Assembly: GCF_002878395.1 (NCBI RefSeq)
Contig: NC_061121.1
Coordinates: forward strand, 130,251,231-130,315,230
DNA from: Capsicum annuum
Taxonomy: Eukaryota; Streptophyta; Magnoliopsida; Solanales; Solanaceae
Direction: 5' to 3'
Length of the DNA: 64,000 nucleotides
Below, piece by piece: positions 60,200 to 64,000 of this stretch. Every line of letters begins with the position of its first letter. Within the stretch, counting starts at the first letter, position 1. A program made the translations under genes and the position numbers. Under the pieces are notes generated by a model. That model saw only the letters and a program-made list of their open reading frames with translations, ran no database searches and was not told the origin of the DNA.

Positions 60200-61771
60200 C
60201 TAACTCTATCAAGTCTATCATAGTTTCTTTACTACTAACAGATACCACACCCCCTATAAACTCTTCTGAAAACAACGGAGTGTCCTACTAGGGTAGAAAC
60301 AAAAAAAGTGTCCAATAGAAACTTAGGACCTAAACCAAAACACACAACCACAAATGGTGTCACATAGGAGAGAGTGGACCCCAAATTAAGTAAATAGTAC
60401 AGATCACGAGAAAAGAGTTTCAACATATCGGTAATAATATTCGAAGATTCCACAGACTCCTGACGAGTAGTGAAAGAACAAAGATAGTTTTGACAAGTGC
60501 CAGAGCCAGAAGTGATACCCTTTGGTGCTGGAGATGATGAAGAGCCAACATGAACCTTATTTTTCCTTGAAGAAACTCTAGAGGGAAAATGCAATTGCAT
60601 ATGCCCAATTTGACCACACATAAAATATCGGTTCCTCCCCTTCTTGCATTGACCACAATGATATTGACCCCAGAATCTGCAAGAAGGCTAGGATGGTACT
60701 GACGGGGCCTCACTAGTCTGAGATTGGGCACTCTATTCGCTAGAACCATCACCACTTTAAAAATGTCGATTACCAGATAGCTTTGGGTAGGGAGCATTAG
60801 CTGTCAAATAGGAGTTAGGAATCCCCCAGCTCTTCTTCTTAGACCACTCACCACTCTGTTGTTGGCTCCCTCTCTACTCTGAATACTGGAATTTCTTACT
60901 CTACCTCTCATTAATCTTAGCCTATTTTATTTTCTCCTCTTCGACATGTTGCATATACATTACCGATATAGAGATTTCTATGTCCTTGATCGACAAGGCA
61001 CCCTTACTTTCAAGAATCAACTCACCAGAAAATCTTGAAGAGAACTTTCTCATCCAAGCCCTTATATTAGATATGAATTCCAAAGCATATTGGGACAACT
61101 GATGGAATTTCAAAGAATACTTTTTGACTATTTCTTCCTTGATTAAAGTTAACAAATTCCTCCACGTTTGCCTCCTTCAACTCCTGAGGAAAAAAAGTTT
61201 ACAGAAATACACTAGAGAAATCCTCCCACAAAGTAAAACCAGCATCCTCACCTTTTGACTATTTCCACTCTTCATACCATTGGTATGGCACATTTTTCAG
61301 TTGATAGGAAACAAACTCTACATCTTTAATCTTCGAAGTATGCATAACCTGGAAGATCTTCTCAATCTCATTAATGAAACTTTGAGTATCCTCCTCAACC
61401 CTTGTACCAGTAAATATTAGAGGATATAACCTTATGAATTGGCCAAACCTAGTGGCCTCAAACAAACCCAAAACAACACTAGCAGTACCCGACTATTGTG
61501 AATGAGACATCACTAATTAAGTTAATAGGGTAATGGGGCAACAAAACTCAGTAATAGTAACCTCCTCGGGAGGCAACACAGTATGAGTGTCACCCTTAGT
61601 AGTAGTATCAGTGGGGATAGGTGGGACCCTACGAGGACAGTCAAATTTAGTGAACTTTGAGCAGGTCTAGATCCTAGAAGTTTGATGAGCTTTGTCCATA
61701 TTATCCCCGTCCATATTGTCCTCAGATGGGATAGATGAGTTCACGTGGATATTAGATGTTTTTAGAGGCAT
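60200..61771 (-). pseudogene. Element A gag and protease region, broken
   Basis: An ATG at 61,771 opens the frame. Capsid motifs TRFGQFIRLYPLIFTGTRVE and VSYQLKNVPYQWYEEWK lie at 61,471-61,259, followed by KKYSLKFHQLSQYALEF (61,155-60,922). A zinc-knuckle remnant (MCGQIGHMQLHFP, final Cys replaced) is near 60,620, and an aspartic protease remnant (NLGSTLSYVTPF, usual D-x-GS reading NLGS) near 60,380. Stops and frameshifts interrupt the reading throughout. Confidence 0.82.
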
Positions 61772-61964
61772 TATCTAAATAATGAGCTAATGGAAATCAG
61801 AAAAATCCAAGACCTTATACTCTATAGCTCAAAATTAAGACAACAAGAAAAGGAAATGTTCCTAAATGTCTCATAGCCTCCCTCTTATAAGTGTGGCGCA
61901 CTATAGACCCATACAAAAGACTCTACTTGACAAAACTTTGTGGACACCCAATTGACCATGAGCC

Positions 61965-61981
61965 TAGGCTCTGATATCAAC
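61965..61981 (-). promoter_or_regulatory. Element A primer-binding site
   Basis: Minus strand TTGATATCAGAGCCTAGG next to the 5' LTR, a variant of the TGGTATCAGAGC sequence complementary to initiator Met-tRNA 3' end. Confidence 0.8.
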
Positions 61982-61984
61982 TTT

Positions 61985-64000
61985 TTCATGACCCAAACTA
62001 GGACCTATCCATGACGAGTATCTTAAGTCTCACATGGACAAAAGATCACCCCATTCACCTAACCTAATCAACACAACAACCTAAAGTGTCAGATGAATTT
62101 TGAACATATAGCAAGATAGTGCAACATAAGACTAATAATAACTCATGGTGTGTGTAAGTCAATCCACCAAATAACATACCCAAGTTTATAGTAATCCAAC
62201 AAAACCTCTACATATTCAAAGTCAACAAAATGTTGGGACATGCCCCCAATAATAGCCAAAACCAAGCCTAAACAAAGTCTAAAGAATATAATATAAGGAC
62301 TATGAAATAAAGCCTTCCAAAGTATGGAAGCTCACCACTTCAATGTTAACTCACAAACCACTCGAACACCTAATCATTGCACAAGAAAAGAAGAAGAAGT
62401 TTTAATCCCTGTATCGCGTGGGCATACGACGTCCGGAGCCTATTAGTTGTTGGAGTGATAGCATTTAACTCAGGGATGGAGGAATAAAATAGTGCCATTA
62501 TTCAAAAACAAATCAATCATCATATGCAATCACATGTTTACCTATATATATTATGCTAGGATAGGGAATGAGGCTTAGCATGAACTTTGAAAACCGTAAC
62601 CTAGGGTGTGTAGCATAACTGTCATATAACTAGTCACTTACAGGATATATAGGCCCAGCTCTCTCCTAGTTGAAAGGTCCCAATGCAAATAGCCAAATGA
62701 ACCAGAGAATATCCTTAATCGTATATGCCATTATAGGGAACTCAAACCTTTCAGAATAATCAAGGTGACTTAAGCACCAATATTTATAAAATGGGGGACT
62801 TAAACCTCTTAGTCATATATCCATTCAGGTAACTCAAACCTCCCAGTCATATAGACACTCGCACTGATTAGTGTGATTTCCAGTGTTAGTTCTTCAGACT
62901 CCACTTTCATAGCCCAGCTACACATCCTATTTTAAAGCCTAATCAAAACATCCATTACAAATATACAACAATTAGTCCAATTACATACCAAAGGCACCCC
63001 GTTGGTATCATCATACCAACCCTACTTGCAAGCGTACAACATGCTATTATCATTATTAATCAATTTTGGGATTCGAACCCATTGTCTAAACAAAGACATC
63101 AATTATATTAAATATTTAGGGACTTAAACCCATTTTTCCTATTAAACCACCAAGGTTATTATTCAAATAAATTTATGGTCATCAAGACCTTCATAAAACC
63201 ATTTACCGATCATCAATATTCATAGGCTAATGCCATAGTTCAAAATACAATCCATATATGAAAAGATTATTCTCATTGGTATTGTCACAAATAGGTTAAG
63301 AGCATACCATTATCAATCCATAAACCATAAAGTTAGGGTTAACCATGACTCTTTAGTTTAAATAACCATTACCAAGAACCCACATATGAAAAAACATTGT
63401 TAAAACATTCATAAACATAAATGAAATCATTAGAGAACAATACTCAACTTTATGCATTCAAACCCTCAACCATGATTTTCAAAACCACCATTTATGATTG
63501 AAGAAGAATGTTTAAAAAACATGATTTTTATGAACTAACAATGAAGGATGAGTCACATGCCTAAGTTACAAAAATTCACTGAGATATTTTGATATTTACG
63601 GCTCTAGATGACCACCTTGAAAAAACCATATCCTAATCTTCTAGAGAGGTTTTTAGAGAATGTTTAAAGAGCATTTCAATCTTCTAAAGTGTAGAATGAA
63701 AGCCAAATAAGTGTTATAAGATATGGAGTCTTAAGGGATTGGGGGTGGAAATTTTCCAAATACCCCCATCTTAAAATATGTAAAAAGAATGCATGTAGGT
63801 ACGATTGGACCCTTCAACTCGTAACCATATCATACGAGTGTAACCCTAAAATAGTCACTTGATCAGAAAGTTGGAAACCATATTCCATCCAACATAAGAT
63901 TTCTTTGCCCAACTCGTATCATCACCATAAGACTAGTGTAATCAAGTCGTGCCCTAGGCAAAACATCAAAGGCTAGACACTGGACAACATATGGTTTGGA
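61985..64000 (-). repeat. Element A 5' LTR, cut by the window end
   Basis: Parallels 23,521 onward: TTCATGACCC start, AACATATAGCAAGATAGTG, GGGACATGCCCCCAATAATA, and ends in the window at ACAACATATGG, equivalent to about 25,525. About 220 bp should lie beyond the window. Confidence 0.85.

Larger units (their letters stand above)
23521..64000 (-). mobile_element. Element A: Tekay/Del-like Gypsy LTR retrotransposon, split by nested insertions
   Basis: The 3' LTR (23,521-25,744) and 5' LTR (61,985 to beyond 64,000) are recognisably the same sequence. The internal region on the minus strand reads gag, protease and RT start (61,771-59,337), RT middle (51,768-51,360), RNase H (27,823-27,379) and integrase with C-terminal chromodomain-like tail (27,340-25,977). 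The breaks are explained by element D (51,774-59,331) and element B (27,829-51,359). Without these insertions A would be about 9.6 kb. All frames carry stops or shifts. Confidence 0.88.

Overview
The window is nuclear DNA of a flowering plant, most likely a Solanaceae species (Solanum or a close relative). It is AT-rich, its one clear gene is split by GT-AG introns, that gene has petunia FBP2 / tomato TM5-type protein features, and most of the rest is LTR retrotransposon sequence. No bacterial-style operon, CRISPR array, rRNA or tRNA gene was found.

Region 1 (about 1-21,130) holds one host gene on the minus strand, a complete SEPALLATA3-clade MIKC MADS-box transcription factor. Its eight coding exons lie between 19,774 (ATG) and 418 (TGA) and give a 241-residue protein with no internal stop or frameshift. 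Introns are about 1463, 2040, 98, 173, 12,950, 764 and 1143 bp from first to last. Intron 5 is enlarged by mobile DNA: a Stowaway-type MITE, an L1-type LINE in gene orientation, a pyrimidine/purine-rich fold-back region, an LTR in the opposite orientation and a Harbinger-type MITE with TAA duplications. Intron 2 has another Stowaway copy. Upstream of the ATG, a Harbinger-type MITE begins about 0.8 kb away and LTR-like sequence about 1.4 kb away, so single-copy promoter sequence is short.

Region 2 (about 21,140-64,000) is a nested retrotransposon cluster. Element A is a Tekay/Del-like Gypsy element on the minus strand, with its 3' LTR at 23,521-25,744 and its 5' LTR from 61,985 past the window end. 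Element B (27,829-51,359), another Gypsy element, interrupts A's RT/RNase H region. Element D (51,774-59,331), a non-autonomous LTR element with CATGA duplications, interrupts A's reverse transcriptase. B's 5' LTR is split by element C (35,846-50,123), a TAT/Athila-like non-autonomous element arranged LTR-internal-LTR-internal-LTR, with TCAGG duplications outside. Within C, the second internal copy carries a solo LTR (E, 44,982-47,046, AGTTA duplications) and the first LTR carries a truncated foreign LTR (F). Insertion order can be read from this: A first, then B and D, then C, then E and F.

Only the MADS-box gene is likely to make a working host protein. The retrotransposon genes are all broken by stops and frameshifts. 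In B's gag the stops are mostly TAG where the family usually has glutamine, as expected from decay of methylated CAG sites. Exon boundaries, TSDs and LTR ends were read by eye; protein family names come from recognised motifs, not from a database search.
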